Shown piece after piece: positions 8,174 through 16,911 of a stretch of DNA of 64,000 nt. The position numbers and the translations under genes were made by a program. Positions within the stretch are counted from its first letter, which is position 1. The number at the start of each line of letters is the position of its first letter. The stretch lies in NCBI RefSeq assembly GCF_036173125.1, contig NZ_CP108054.1, positions 310,001-374,000 on the forward strand. Reading direction: 5' to 3'. The notes below the pieces were generated by a model. It ran no database searches and was not told where the DNA came from. It saw only the letters and a program-made list of their open reading frames with translations. The DNA comes from Streptomyces sp. NBC_00286. Its GTDB lineage: Bacteria > Actinomycetota > Actinomycetes > Streptomycetales > Streptomycetaceae.

Positions 8174-9244
8174 CTAGCGCGCCATCTCCTCCTTGAGGGC
8201 CGCCAGGAAGCCGTCCACGTCGTCCTCCGTCGTGTCGAAGGAGCACATCCAGCGGACGTCGCCTGCCTCCTCGTCCCAGAAGTAGAAGCGGTAGCGCTTC
8301 TGGAGGCGTTCGCTCACGTCGTGGGGCAGCCGGGCGAAGACCGCGTTGGCCTGCACCGGGTGGAGGATCTCGACGCCGTGGACCGCGCGCACGCCCTCGG
8401 CGAGGCGCTGGGCCATCTCGTTGGAGTGGCGGGCATTGCGCAGCCACAGGTCCTTGGCGAGCAGCGCCTCCAACTGCACGGAGACGAAGCGCATCTTGGA
8501 GGCGAGTTGCATCGACAGCTTGCGCAGGTGCTTCATATGGCTGACGGCGTCCTGGTTGAGGACCACGACCGCCTCGCCGAACAGCGCGCCGTTCTTGGTG
8601 CCACCGAAGGACAGCACGTCCACGCCGACCGCGTCGGTGAACGCGCGCATCGGCACGTTCAGCGAGGCGGCGGCGTTGGCGATCCGGGCCCCGTCGAGGT
8701 GCACCTTCATGCCGCGGGCGTGGGCGTGCTCGCAGATCGCGCGGATCTCGTCGGGCGTGTAGACGGTGCCGAGTTCGGTGTTCTGGGTGATCGAGACGAC
8801 CTGCGGCATCGCGCGGTGCTCGTCCTCCCAGCCGTACGCCTGCCGGTCGATCAGCCCGGGTGTGAGCTTGCCGTCGGGGGTGGGCACCGTCAGCAGCTTG
8901 AGGCCGCCCATGCGCTCGGGGGCGCCGCCCTCGTCGACGTTGATGTGCGCGCTCTCCGCGCAGATCACCGCGCCCCAGCGGTCCGTGAGCGCCTGGAGTG
9001 CCACGACGTTGGCGCCCGTCCCGTTGAAGACGGGGAACGCCTCGGCCGTCGCGCCGAAGTGACTGCGCATCACCTGCTGGAGGTTTTCGGTGTACGCGTC
9101 CTCGCCGTACGCGACCTGGTGACCGCCGTTGGCCAGGGCCAGGGCGGCGAGCACCTCGGGATGGGCTCCCGCGTAGTTGTCGCTGGCGAAGCCGCGGATC
9201 TCCGGGTCGTGATGACGCCGCGCGTCGGTCTTCGGAGGGTTCAC
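8174..9244 (-). CDS. Threonine aldolase / beta-eliminating lyase family protein
   Basis: A PLP-dependent fold-type I enzyme of about 356 residues resembling low-specificity L-threonine aldolase, which splits threonine or allo-threonine to glycine and acetaldehyde. Seen motifs are FASDNYAGAHPEVLAAL at the start, VAYGEDAYTENLQ, VFNGTGANVVAL (PLP phosphate cup), ESAHINVDEGG, HLDGARIANAAASLNV (the PLP-ring Asp) and LSFGGTKNGALFGEAVV (Schiff-base Lys). It is the last gene of the DUF6421-SDR-aldolase operon. A GTG start was chosen that forms a 4-bp GTGA overlap with the SDR stop; another GTG lies 18 bases upstream. Confidence 0.9.
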   Translation of the reverse strand: MNPPKTDARRHHDPEIRGFASDNYAGAHPEVLAALALANGGHQVAYGEDAYTENLQQVMRSHFGATAEAFPVFNGTGANVVALQALTDRWGAVICAESAHINVDEGGAPERMGGLKLLTVPTPDGKLTPGLIDRQAYGWEDEHRAMPQVVSITQNTELGTVYTPDEIRAICEHAHARGMKVHLDGARIANAAASLNVPMRAFTDAVGVDVLSFGGTKNGALFGEAVVVLNQDAVSHMKHLRKLSMQLASKMRFVSVQLEALLAKDLWLRNARHSNEMAQRLAEGVRAVHGVEILHPVQANAVFARLPHDVSERLQKRYRFYFWDEEAGDVRWMCSFDTTEDDVDGFLAALKEEMAR

Positions 9245-9987
9245 GGCTTCTTTGTCAGCCACAGGCGCTGTCCGTTCACTTCGGCGGCGGGCCGCTCCCA
9301 GACGTCGGCGATGGCTTCGGCCAGGTCCTTGACGTCCGTGAAACCCGCGAACTTCGCGTTGGGGCGTTCGGCGCGCATCGCGTCGTGCACCAACGCCTTC
9401 ACGACCAGGATCGCAGCCGCCGACGTGGGCCCGGACGCGCCCCCGGCCTTGCGGAAGTAGTCGGCGAGCGCCAGCGTCCAGGCTTCGGCGGCGGCCTTCG
9501 CGGCGGCGTAGGCGGCGTTGCCCGCGGTGGGCTTGCTCGCCCCCGCGGCGCTGATCAGGACGTACCGGCCGCGATCGCTGCGCTGCAAGGCCTCGTGGAA
9601 GGCGAGGGAGGTGTGCGCCACCGTACGGATGAGCAGCATCTCGAGGAAGTCCCAGTCGTCGAGGCTCGTCCTGGCGAAGGTCTCGCTGCCGCGCCAGCCG
9701 CCGACGAGGTGGACCAGGCCGTCGACGCGGCCGAAGTCCTTCTCGATGCGGGTGGCCCAGTCCTGAGCCGACTGTCGGTCGAGCAGGTCGACCGTGTCCC
9801 CGACGACGGTCGCGCCGCCGTGTGCGTAGCTCGCCGCGTCCACGGCCTCCGCGAGCCGCTCCGGATCGTTGTCCGAGCCGATGACGACCGCGCCGGCCTC
9901 GGCGAGCCGCATCAATGTGGCCCGGCCTGCGGGACCACCGGCACCGGCCACCGCGATCACCGCGCCGTCGAGCGCACCGTTCCCCAT
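9241..9987 (-). CDS. Short-chain dehydrogenase/reductase
   Basis: A 248-residue Rossmann-fold SDR. The cofactor loop is AVAGAGGPAGRATLMRLAEAGA rather than the usual TGxxxGIG, and the catalytic region reads LISAAGAS...GNAAYAAAKAAAEAWT, giving Ser, Tyr and Lys of the YxxxK motif. The substrate is unknown. It is the middle gene between DUF6421 and a threonine-aldolase-like enzyme, with which it overlaps by 4 bp. The ATG start was preferred because AGGAGG lies 8 bases before it; a GTG 42 bases upstream would give a GTGA overlap with DUF6421 and 14 more residues. Confidence 0.88.
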   Translation of the reverse strand: MGNGALDGAVIAVAGAGGPAGRATLMRLAEAGAVVIGSDNDPERLAEAVDAASYAHGGATVVGDTVDLLDRQSAQDWATRIEKDFGRVDGLVHLVGGWRGSETFARTSLDDWDFLEMLLIRTVAHTSLAFHEALQRSDRGRYVLISAAGASKPTAGNAAYAAAKAAAEAWTLALADYFRKAGGASGPTSAAAILVVKALVHDAMRAERPNAKFAGFTDVKDLAEAIADVWERPAAEVNGQRLWLTKKP

Positions 9988-10025
9988 GGTCCTCGCCTCC
10001 TGAGCAGTGTTCGTAGCGAGGTCAC

Positions 10026-11423
10026 TCACGCGGCGACCCGCTCGGCGCTCTCCGCGGTGATGCCCTTCGTCGAGGCAATCACGTTCTTCAGCTTCTTGGA
10101 CAGTGCCTCATAGAACATGCTCAGCGGAAACTCGTCCGGAAGCACGTCATCGACGAGTTTTCGCGGCGGCTGACTCAGATCGAGGGCGTCGGGGCCCTTG
10201 GCCCACTTGGAGCCCGGGTGCGGGGCGAGGTAGGTCGAGACCAGTTCGTAGCCGGCGAACCAGTGGACCAGCTTCGGGCGGTCGATGCCCTCGCGGTACA
10301 GCTTCTCGATCTCGGCGCACAGCTCGTTGGTGACCTGCGGGGCGCGCTGCCAGTCGATGGACAGCTTGTTGTCGGTCCAGCGGACGACATCGTGCTTGTG
10401 CAGGTACGCGAAGAGCAGCTGGCCACCGAGGCCGTCGTAGTTGCGGACGCGCTCGCCGGTGACCGGGAAGCGGAACATCCGGTCGAAGAGCACCGCGTAC
10501 TGGACGTCACGGCCCTGCGAGACGCCGTCGGCCTCCAGCTTCACGGCCTCCCGGAAGGCGGTGAGGTCGCAGCGCAGCTCCTCCAGGCCGTACATCCAGA
10601 ACGGCTGGCGCTGCTTGATCATGAACGGGTCGAAGGGCAGGTCGCCATGGCTGTGGGTGCGGTCGTGGACCATGTCCCACAGGACGAAGGCCTGCTGGCA
10701 GCGGTCCTGGTCGGCGACCATCTCGCGTACGTCCTCGGGCAGTTCGAGCCCGAGGATGCCGACGGCGGCCTCGGTGACCCGGCGGAACCGGGCGGCCTCG
10801 CGGTCACAGAAGATGCCGCCCCAGCTGAACCTCTCGGGGGCCTCGCGCACGGCGATGGTCTCCGGGAAGAGGACGGCCGAGTTGGTGTCGTAGCCGGAGG
10901 TGAAGTCCTCGAAGGTGATGCCGCAGAACAGCGGGTTGTCGTAGCGGGTGCGCTCCAGCTCGGCGAGCCAGTCCGGCCAGACCATGCGCAGTACGAGGGC
11001 TTCGAGGTTGCGGTTCGGATTGCCGTTCTGCGTGTACATCGGGAAGACGACCAGGTGCTGGAGGCCGTCCCGGCGGTTGGCGGCGGGCTGGAAGGCCAGC
11101 AGCGAGTCGAGGAAGTCGGGCACCGTGAAGCCGCCGTCTGCCCAGCGCCGCAGGTCGGCGACCAGCGCCTTGTGGTACGCGGCGTCGTGCGGCAGCAGAG
11201 GTGCGAGCACCTCGACCGCGTCCACGACACGGCGTACGGCGCGCTCGGCGTCGTCGCGATCGGGGGCGCCCTCGGCTTCGAAGTCGATCGAGCCGTCCTT
11301 GGACTGCCATGGCCGGATCCGCTCCACGGCATCCTTGAGCACGGGCCAGGCTGGGTGCTCCACCACCCTGCCACCGGGAGGAACCTGCTCCTCCGTACCC
11401 ACCTGCACAAGAATTTCCGTCAT
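10026..11423 (-). CDS. DUF6421 family protein
   Basis: A 465-residue protein I place in the streptomycete DUF6421 family, whose function is not established. No signal peptide or membrane segment is seen. A conserved-looking cluster, LWDMVHDRTHSHGDLPFDP followed by MYGLEELRCDLTAF, has closely spaced His, Asp and Glu that could hold a metal. FPMYTQNGNPNRNLEALV and GITFEDFTSGYDTNSAVLFPE are other striking blocks. It is the first gene of an operon with an SDR and a threonine-aldolase-like enzyme, so a role in amino-acid or hydroxy-acid metabolism is possible. The ATG has GGAGGATGGGG upstream. Confidence 0.8.
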   Translation of the reverse strand: MTEILVQVGTEEQVPPGGRVVEHPAWPVLKDAVERIRPWQSKDGSIDFEAEGAPDRDDAERAVRRVVDAVEVLAPLLPHDAAYHKALVADLRRWADGGFTVPDFLDSLLAFQPAANRRDGLQHLVVFPMYTQNGNPNRNLEALVLRMVWPDWLAELERTRYDNPLFCGITFEDFTSGYDTNSAVLFPETIAVREAPERFSWGGIFCDREAARFRRVTEAAVGILGLELPEDVREMVADQDRCQQAFVLWDMVHDRTHSHGDLPFDPFMIKQRQPFWMYGLEELRCDLTAFREAVKLEADGVSQGRDVQYAVLFDRMFRFPVTGERVRNYDGLGGQLLFAYLHKHDVVRWTDNKLSIDWQRAPQVTNELCAEIEKLYREGIDRPKLVHWFAGYELVSTYLAPHPGSKWAKGPDALDLSQPPRKLVDDVLPDEFPLSMFYEALSKKLKNVIASTKGITAESAERVAA

Positions 11424-11802
11424 GACCCCATCCTCCACGGGAGAACCTCGCGTACCCACACCGTATGCACGTGGGGTTCTCTCCCACAAGTGGAGGTTCG
11501 GGAAATCGTCCTGCGCCACCCCATCTTCACCGCTCTTTTTCCTGCGAGATACCGTTCAGGCGATTACTTCCGCCGCTGCCTGGGTAGCGGTGCATGCGGT
11601 CGGCGTGCGGACGGTCAACCCGCCCCATGACTCGCCCACCCGAGGGTGAGCCCGGGCCCGCTGCAGGCAGCTGGAATGCGTGATTCCTCGCGTTCGGACC
11701 GGGTCCATCGCCGAGCTGGGCGATTAGGCTGCGGCTGGCCGCGTGGGCACGGGACCGCAGCGCGCGGCTGCCGAGCCGCCGTCGACGGAAGCGGAGTCAG
11801 TC
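11424..11802. other. 379-bp divergent intergenic region
   Basis: This is the shared upstream region of the DUF6421 operon (minus) and the phosphodiesterase gene (plus). A short inverted repeat, GTGGG-GTTCTCT-CCCAC, lies at about 11481-11497 in the DUF6421 leader. I see no convincing gene and no strong -35/-10 pair for either direction, though ATTAGGCT near 11723 could be a -10 for the plus strand. Confidence 0.5.
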
Positions 11803-12486
11803 TTGAACTTCCTCACCATCGGTCACCGCGGAATCATGGGTGTCGAACCCGAGAACACCCTCCGTTCCTTCGTCGCCGCCGAGCAGGCCGGCCTCGACGT
11901 GATCGAACTCGATCTGCATCTGAGCAAGGACGGCGCTCTCGTCGTCATGCACGACGCCGACGTGGACCGGACGACCGACGGTTCGGGGCCGATCGCCGAG
12001 CAGACCCTCGCCGAGCTGCGCACGCTGGACGCGGGCCGCGGTGAGCGCATCCCGGTCTTCGAGGAGGTCCTGGACGCCGTCGCGGCTCCGCTTCAGGCGG
12101 AGATCAAGGACGTCGCGGCGGCCCGGGCGCTCGCCGAGGTCATGCACCGGCGGGATCTGGCCGGCCGGGTCGAGGTGCTGTCGTTCCACGACGAGGCGGT
12201 CGCCGAGATCGGGCGGCTCGTTCCGGGCGTACGCACCGGGCTGGTCGCCAGCCGGTACGGCACCGATGTCGTTGAGCGCGCCATCGCTGTCGGCGCCACC
12301 AGTGTCGTACTGAATATCCGGCGGCTCACCCTGGAGATCGTCGAGTGCGCGCGCAAGGCGGATCTGCGGATCATCGGCTGGGTGGTGAACACGCAGGACC
12401 ATCTGCGGCTGGTACGCGCCCTGGAGCTGGACGGCGCGACCACCGACTACCCGGAGATCAAGCGCACCGGCCGCTTCACGGCCTGA
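11803..12486 (+). CDS. Glycerophosphodiester phosphodiesterase
   Basis: A 227-residue TIM-barrel enzyme of the GDPD family, which hydrolyses glycerophosphodiesters from phospholipid turnover to glycerol 3-phosphate and an alcohol. All the signature elements are present: GHRG at residue 7, EPENTLRSF, IELDLHLSKDGALVVMHD (the metal Glu and Asp and the catalytic His), and VNTQDHLRLV near the C-terminus. There is no signal peptide, so it acts inside the cell. The start is taken as TTG, preceded by GGAG at 6-7 bases, because the barrel begins immediately after it. An upstream ATG would add 20 unconserved residues. Confidence 0.92.
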   Translation: MNFLTIGHRGIMGVEPENTLRSFVAAEQAGLDVIELDLHLSKDGALVVMHDADVDRTTDGSGPIAEQTLAELRTLDAGRGERIPVFEEVLDAVAAPLQAEIKDVAAARALAEVMHRRDLAGRVEVLSFHDEAVAEIGRLVPGVRTGLVASRYGTDVVERAIAVGATSVVLNIRRLTLEIVECARKADLRIIGWVVNTQDHLRLVRALELDGATTDYPEIKRTGRFTA

Positions 12487-12489
12487 CGC

Positions 12490-13032
12490 CTATACGAGCG
12501 GCTTCACCAGCAGCTCGAACTCCAGGTCGTCGCGCTGTGGAATGCCGAACCGCTCATCGCCGTACGGGAAGGGCGTCATCTGTCCCGTACGGCGGTAGCC
12601 GCGCCGCTCGTACCAGGCGATGAGGTCTTCTCGTGCGGTGATCACGGTCATGTGCATCTCCGCGGCGCCCCAGTTCACGCGCGCGTACCGCTCGGCCTCG
12701 GCGAGGATCACCTTGCCGAGGCCCCCGCCCTGCTGCGCCGGGCTGACCGCGAACATGCCGAAGTAGGCGTGGTCACCGCGGTGTTCGAGCTGGCAGCAGG
12801 CGATCAGGGTGCCGTCGCGCTCGACCACGCGCAGTCGGCTGTCCGGCGCCTTGATGACCTCGAGCACGCCCTCCGGGTCTGTCCGCTGCCCCTGAAGGAT
12901 GTCCGCCTCGGTGGTCCAGCCGGTCCGGCTGGAGTCCCCGCGGTAGGCCGACTCGATCAGCGCGACCAGGGAGTCGACGTCGGCGTCGGTGGCATCTCGG
13001 AAGGTCAGTCCGGTGGATGCGGCGGTGTCCAT
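12490..13032 (-). CDS. GNAT family N-acetyltransferase
   Basis: A 180-residue GNAT acetyltransferase. The acetyl-CoA pyrophosphate loop is visible as VSPAQQGGGLGKVILAEAE (the Q/R-x-x-G-x-G/A pattern), preceded by CQLEHRGDHAYFGMFAV and followed by AWYERRGYRRTGQM, the usual last strand and helix. The acceptor is unknown. It converges on the phosphodiesterase gene with only 3 bases between the stops. The ATG start has GGAG 8 bases upstream. Confidence 0.88.
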   Translation of the reverse strand: MDTAASTGLTFRDATDADVDSLVALIESAYRGDSSRTGWTTEADILQGQRTDPEGVLEVIKAPDSRLRVVERDGTLIACCQLEHRGDHAYFGMFAVSPAQQGGGLGKVILAEAERYARVNWGAAEMHMTVITAREDLIAWYERRGYRRTGQMTPFPYGDERFGIPQRDDLEFELLVKPLV

Positions 13033-13104
13033 GGAGGGGGTCTCCGATCTCGGCGCGGCTCGGGCACCGACGAGGGTAGCCCTCTCCCACTAAGGTGCGA
13101 CTCC

Positions 13105-13491
13105 ATGGTGCACGTACTGAGCAGCCGGACCCTGCTCCGGCCTACCGACCCCGAACGATCCCGCGCCTTCTACGGCGAGCAACTGGGCCTCGCCGTCTAC
13201 CGAGAGTTCGGCACCGGACCGGAGCGCGGCACCGTCTACTTCCTCGGCGGCGGTTTCCTGGAGGTCGCGGGCCGCTCCGAGGAACCCCCCTCCCCCGCGG
13301 TCAAGCTGTGGCTCCAGGTGGCGGACGCGACGGCCGCGTACGAGGAGCTGACTGATCGGGGCGTCGAGATCGTACGGCCCCCGGTCAAGGAGCCGTGGGG
13401 TCTGATCGAGATGTGGCTCACGGATCCGGACGGGACCGAGATCGTGGTGGTGGAGGTGCCGGCGGACCATCCGCTGCGGTATCGGCCGTAG
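13105..13491 (+). CDS. VOC (glyoxalase/bleomycin-resistance) family protein
   Basis: A 128-residue single VOC-fold protein. It opens with VLSSRTLLRPTDPERSRAFYGEQLGLAVYREFG and ends with WGLIEMWLTDPDGTEIVVVE, the standard pair of half-domains around the metal site. VOC proteins range from glyoxalases to dioxygenases and antibiotic-binding proteins, so activity cannot be assigned. It lies in a run of small metabolic genes with a second, divergent-type VOC gene converging on it. Confidence 0.85.
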   Translation: MVHVLSSRTLLRPTDPERSRAFYGEQLGLAVYREFGTGPERGTVYFLGGGFLEVAGRSEEPPSPAVKLWLQVADATAAYEELTDRGVEIVRPPVKEPWGLIEMWLTDPDGTEIVVVEVPADHPLRYRP

Positions 13492-13502
13492 GGCTTGGCT
13501 CG

Positions 13503-13874
13503 TCAGTCCCAGCACAGGCAGAACGGGTGGCCCACCGGATCCGCGTACACGCGCCAGCCCCGGCGGCCGTTCTCGTCGTCCAGGTCGAGTGGGGTGGCGC
13601 CGAGGGCCAGTACCTGGGCCTCGGCGGCTTCGATGTCCTGGATGGTGAAGTCCAGATGCATCTGCTGAGAGTTCTCGTCGGCTCGCGGCCAGTCCGGCGG
13701 GCGGTAGCCGTGAGCCCGCTGGAACGCGATCTGGTGGCCGCCGGGCGCGTGGAGGACGTACCAGTTGTCGTTGAACTGCTTGATGTCACCGCCGAGCACG
13801 CCCGCGTAGAAGGCGGCGAGGGCCGGGGGATCCGGGCAGTCCAGGGCTACGAGGCGGTACTCGGCGATAGGCAT
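13503..13874 (-). CDS. VOC family protein (glyoxalase-like domain)
   Basis: A 123-residue VOC-fold protein of the glyoxalase-like subgroup common in actinobacteria: PIAEYRLVALDCPDPPALAAFYAGVLGG at the N-terminus and GWRVYADPVGHPFCLCWD at the end. The pattern DCPDPxALAxFYxxxLG is characteristic. The substrate is unknown. The ATG has AAGGA 9 bases upstream. It lies 35 bp downstream of the F420-dependent oxidoreductase gene on the same strand, so they may be co-transcribed. Confidence 0.86.
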   Translation of the reverse strand: MPIAEYRLVALDCPDPPALAAFYAGVLGGDIKQFNDNWYVLHAPGGHQIAFQRAHGYRPPDWPRADENSQQMHLDFTIQDIEAAEAQVLALGATPLDLDDENGRRGWRVYADPVGHPFCLCWD

Positions 13875-13909
13875 GGTGTGGACGTCCTTTCTCTCCGCTC
13901 AGGTCTCGT

Positions 13910-14875
13910 TCACAGGTCCTTCAGGGCCGCCAGCAGTTCCTTCTCCGCCCATTCCAGGAACGGCAGTTGGTGGTCGCCGCCGACCTGGACCAGGGCTATC
14001 TCGGTGAAGCCCGCGGTGACGTAGGGGCGTACGGCTTCGACGAAGGTGTCGACGTCGTCGCCGCACGGGATGGTCTGTGCGACGTCCTCGGGGCGTACGT
14101 TCGAGGTGGCCGCGTCGAAGTTCTTGGGGCCGGGCAGTTCGGCGTTGACCGGCCAGCCGCCGAGCGACCAGCGGAACTGCTCGTGGGCCCGGGTGACGGC
14201 GGCGTCCTTGTCGGGGTCGTAGCAGACGGGGAGTTGGCCCACCCTGGGTTTGCCGGTGCCGCCGTGGCGGTCGAAGGAGTCCAGGAGTTCGGACTTGGGC
14301 TCAGTGGCGATCAGGAGGTCGGCCAGGCGGCCGGCGAGTGCGCAGGAGTGCTCGCCGGAGACGGCGATGCCGATCGGGGGCGGTTCGTCGGGGACGTCGT
14401 AGAGCTTGGCGTTCACCACGTCGAAGTGTTCGCCGTGGTGGTTCAGGTTCTCGCCGGTGAACAGGGCGCGGATGATCTCCACGGACTCTTCCAGCATGTC
14501 GATTCGGGTGTGTGCGGCGGGCCAACCGCCGCCCACCACATGCTCGTTGAGGTTCTCGCCGGAGCCGAGCCCGAGCCGGAAGCGGCCCTCGGCGAGCAGC
14601 TGCGTCGTGGCGGCCTTCTGCGCGACGACCGCCGGGTGGTAGCGGGTCGTCGGGCAGGTCACGTACGTCATGAGGGGAATCGTGGACGTGGCCTGCGCCG
14701 CGGCGCCGAGCACGCTCCACGCGTACGGGGCGTGGCCCTGTTCCTCGAGCCACGGGAAGTAGTGGTCCGAGGCGACGGAGAAGTCGAATCCGGCCTGCTC
14801 CGCGGCCACCACATCCCGTACGAGCTCACGGGGGCCGGTCTGCTCGGTCATCATCGTGTATCCGATTCGCACCAT
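13910..14875 (-). CDS. F420-dependent LLM-class oxidoreductase (G6PDH-like family)
   Basis: A 321-residue luciferase-like TIM-barrel oxidoreductase. The opening VRIGYTMMTEQTGPRELVRDVVAAEQAGFDFSVASDHYFPW and the block GRFRLGLGSGENLNEHVVG match the TIGR03557 subgroup related to F420-dependent glucose-6-phosphate dehydrogenase. Members use coenzyme F420 to move hydride to or from an alcohol or sugar phosphate; the substrate here is not known. The internal ATG was chosen because homology begins there, although no strong ribosome site is visible. An F420-type PPOX protein near 49.3 kb shows the cofactor is used elsewhere in the window. Confidence 0.88.
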   Translation of the reverse strand: MVRIGYTMMTEQTGPRELVRDVVAAEQAGFDFSVASDHYFPWLEEQGHAPYAWSVLGAAAQATSTIPLMTYVTCPTTRYHPAVVAQKAATTQLLAEGRFRLGLGSGENLNEHVVGGGWPAAHTRIDMLEESVEIIRALFTGENLNHHGEHFDVVNAKLYDVPDEPPPIGIAVSGEHSCALAGRLADLLIATEPKSELLDSFDRHGGTGKPRVGQLPVCYDPDKDAAVTRAHEQFRWSLGGWPVNAELPGPKNFDAATSNVRPEDVAQTIPCGDDVDTFVEAVRPYVTAGFTEIALVQVGGDHQLPFLEWAEKELLAALKDL

Positions 14876-14936
14876 GAGTTCCGGGTGGCCGGTGCGGGGT
14901 ACCCGAAACGTGCCCTGGATGAAAGAAGGGATCTCC

Positions 14937-15179
14937 ATGCCCAGGCCGCAGATCAAGGACGAGAAGACGTATCAGTCGCTGCGCCGTGAGGGCGCGGGCA
15001 AGGAGAAGGCGGCGCGGATCGCCAACAGCCCGACGTCCTCTTCCCGCAAGGGCGGCAAGCACGGCAAGTACGAGGACCAGTCGAAGTCTGACATCTACGA
15101 AGAAGCCAAGAAGGTCGGCATCAAGGGCCGCTCCTCGATGTCGAAGGACGAGCTGATCAAGGCACTGCGGAACCGTTGA
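14937..15179 (+). CDS. Small basic protein with Rho-N-like (SAP-type) C-terminus
   Basis: An 80-residue, highly charged protein. The first half (IKDEKTYQSLRREGAGKEKAARIAN) is helical and lysine-rich. The second half, SKSDIYEEAKKVGIKGRSSMSKDELIKALRN, is the helix-extended-loop-helix of Rho N-terminal/SAP domains, which bind nucleic acid. Proteins of this form (DUF7218) are common in actinobacteria and probably bind DNA or RNA; the role is unknown. GAAGGG precedes the ATG. It is divergent from the F420 oxidoreductase gene, with about 60 bp between the starts. Confidence 0.85.
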   Translation: MPRPQIKDEKTYQSLRREGAGKEKAARIANSPTSSSRKGGKHGKYEDQSKSDIYEEAKKVGIKGRSSMSKDELIKALRNR

Positions 15180-15289
15180 CACCGAGCCGTTGCAAGCCCG
15201 GTGCGACAGCCGACGGTGAGTGTGCCCGGGCCGGTGTCGGGTACCGGAAGCCGGGCACGCCGCATGCCCGCATTGCGACGGAGGTTTCC

Positions 15290-15928
15290 ATGGCTCTGCC
15301 CGGCAAGTCCCTGACCCGGTCCTGGAGGCACTGGCGGCGGGGGCGCGCCCAGTTGTCGGTTCCTGTCTCGTCGACCGACGTGGAGGACGCGAACCGGAGG
15401 TTTCTCCTCTACGGGGTGCTGCCCTTGTGGGTCGTACCCGCGGTCGCCGACTGGTGGATGCACCGGCGCACCCGGATCGAGCACACCTCCGGCACGAAGG
15501 AGTCCGCCGTACACGCGTTGATGATGACGGAGGCCGGGATCCCGGTCGCCATGGGTCTCCTGGCCCGGATCAACCCGCTTGTCCTGTCCGTCATGGGCGG
15601 CGCCGCGGCGGCCCACACCGCCACCGCCCTCTACGACGTGACCCTGGCCACCCACAAGCGCGAGGTCCGCCCCATCGAGCAGCACATCCACAGCTTCCTC
15701 GAGGTGCTGCCGCTGGCGGGGATCGCCTTCATCGGCTGCCTGCATGCGGACCAGGTGCGCGCGACGCTGCGCGGCGGTCCCGGCCGCGACGACTGGAGGC
15801 TGCTGCCCAAGGAGCGGCCGCTGTCCGCGCCGTACCTGCTGGGTCTCGGCGCGGTGATCGGCGCCGGTGTCGCGCTGCCCTACGCCGAGGAACTGCGGCG
15901 CTGCGTCCGGGCACAACGCGCTTCATGA
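15290..15928 (+). CDS. Membrane protein of unknown function
   Basis: A 212-residue protein with several hydrophobic segments, at about residues 42-58, 82-115 and 190-205, joined by basic loops. It contains histidine-bearing stretches such as WWMHRRTRIEH, AVHALMMTEAG and EQHIHSFLEVLP that sit at membrane edges and could be functional. I do not recognise a named family with confidence. Its stop overlaps the start of the SMP-30-like gene (ATGA), so the two are translationally coupled. GGAGG lies 5 bases before the ATG. Confidence 0.75.
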   Translation: MALPGKSLTRSWRHWRRGRAQLSVPVSSTDVEDANRRFLLYGVLPLWVVPAVADWWMHRRTRIEHTSGTKESAVHALMMTEAGIPVAMGLLARINPLVLSVMGGAAAAHTATALYDVTLATHKREVRPIEQHIHSFLEVLPLAGIAFIGCLHADQVRATLRGGPGRDDWRLLPKERPLSAPYLLGLGAVIGAGVALPYAEELRRCVRAQRAS

Positions 15929-16911
15929 CACCGCGCCGAACCGCTCCGCGTCCGCTGCCGTCGCCGCGTCGGATCCTGCTCGGCGGGACGGGCCCCGAGG
16001 ACGTGGTCGCCGACCACGAAGGCCGCGTGGTCACGGGCGTCGAGGACGGTCGCATCCTGCGCGCCAACACCCAGGGTCCCGCCCGGGTCGAGCAGATCGC
16101 CCGTACCGGAGGGCGGCCGCTGGGGCTCGAAGTCCTGCGGGACGGACGGCTGTTGGTGTGTGACGCGGAGCGCGGGCTGCTGCGGGTCACGCCGAGCGTC
16201 GGCGGTCCCGGCGGCTCCGGCGAGGGCAGGGTCGAGGTTCTCGTGGACTCCGTGGCGGGTGCGCCGCTGCGGTTCTGCAGCAACGCGGCCGCGGCGGCGG
16301 AAGGCACCGTGTACTTCACCGCGTCCAGCACGCGCTACGGGCTTCAGGACTGGCTCGGCGATCTGATGGCGCACACGGCGACGGGCCGGCTGTTCCGGCT
16401 CCGGCCCGGCGCCGACGCGCCGGAAGTCCTGCTGGACGGCCTCGACTTCGCCAACGGAGTGGTGCTGTCCGAGGACGAGTCCTGTGTCGTGGTGGCCGAG
16501 ACCGGCGCGTACCGTCTGACCCGGCTGTGGCTGTCCGGCCCGCGGGCCGGCCGCCGCGACACCCTGATCGAGGACCTCCCGGGCTTCCCGGACAACCTCT
16601 CCCGTGCCGCGGACGGAACGATCTGGGTCGCCCTCGCGGGTCCGCGACAGGCGTCCCTCGACTGGCTGCGACGCGCGCCGGTCCCGGTGCGCCGGGCGGT
16701 CTGGCGGGCCGTACGCCCCCTGCATATCAGGCCGCTGCCGGTCGCGCGTGTCATGGGTATCGGCCCCGACGGCGGCGTCCGCCACAACCTCAGGCGACGT
16801 CGGGCGGGCTACCGGATGGTCACCAGCGTGTACGCACATGAGGGCACCCTGGTGCTGGGCAGTCTGCTGGAGGACGGGGTCGCCGTGTGCGAACTGCCCG
16901 AGCTCAGCTGA
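15925..16911 (+). CDS. SMP-30/gluconolactonase/strictosidine-synthase-like protein
   Basis: A 328-residue six-bladed beta-propeller of the SMP-30/LRE family, related to gluconolactonases and strictosidine-synthase-like hydrolases. Propeller motifs are seen as GPEDVVADHEGRVVTGVEDGRIL, RPLGLEVLRDGRLLVCDAERGLL, GLDFANGVVLSEDESCVVVAETGAYRL and GFPDNLSRAADGTIWVAL. The last two carry the Asn/Asp residues that hold the central calcium in relatives. It is coupled to the upstream membrane-protein gene by a 4-bp ATGA overlap. The last 8 bases overlap the convergent flavin reductase gene. The substrate, probably a lactone or ester, is not known. Confidence 0.86.
   Translation: MTPRRTAPRPLPSPRRILLGGTGPEDVVADHEGRVVTGVEDGRILRANTQGPARVEQIARTGGRPLGLEVLRDGRLLVCDAERGLLRVTPSVGGPGGSGEGRVEVLVDSVAGAPLRFCSNAAAAAEGTVYFTASSTRYGLQDWLGDLMAHTATGRLFRLRPGADAPEVLLDGLDFANGVVLSEDESCVVVAETGAYRLTRLWLSGPRAGRRDTLIEDLPGFPDNLSRAADGTIWVALAGPRQASLDWLRRAPVPVRRAVWRAVRPLHIRPLPVARVMGIGPDGGVRHNLRRRRAGYRMVTSVYAHEGTLVLGSLLEDGVAVCELPELS

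Noticed and set aside
8060..9460. Plus-strand open frame of 466 codons
   Set aside because: It runs antisense to the threonine-aldolase-like and SDR genes, whose PLP and Rossmann motifs are clear on the other strand. Its protein is a low-complexity Arg/Gly/Val sequence.
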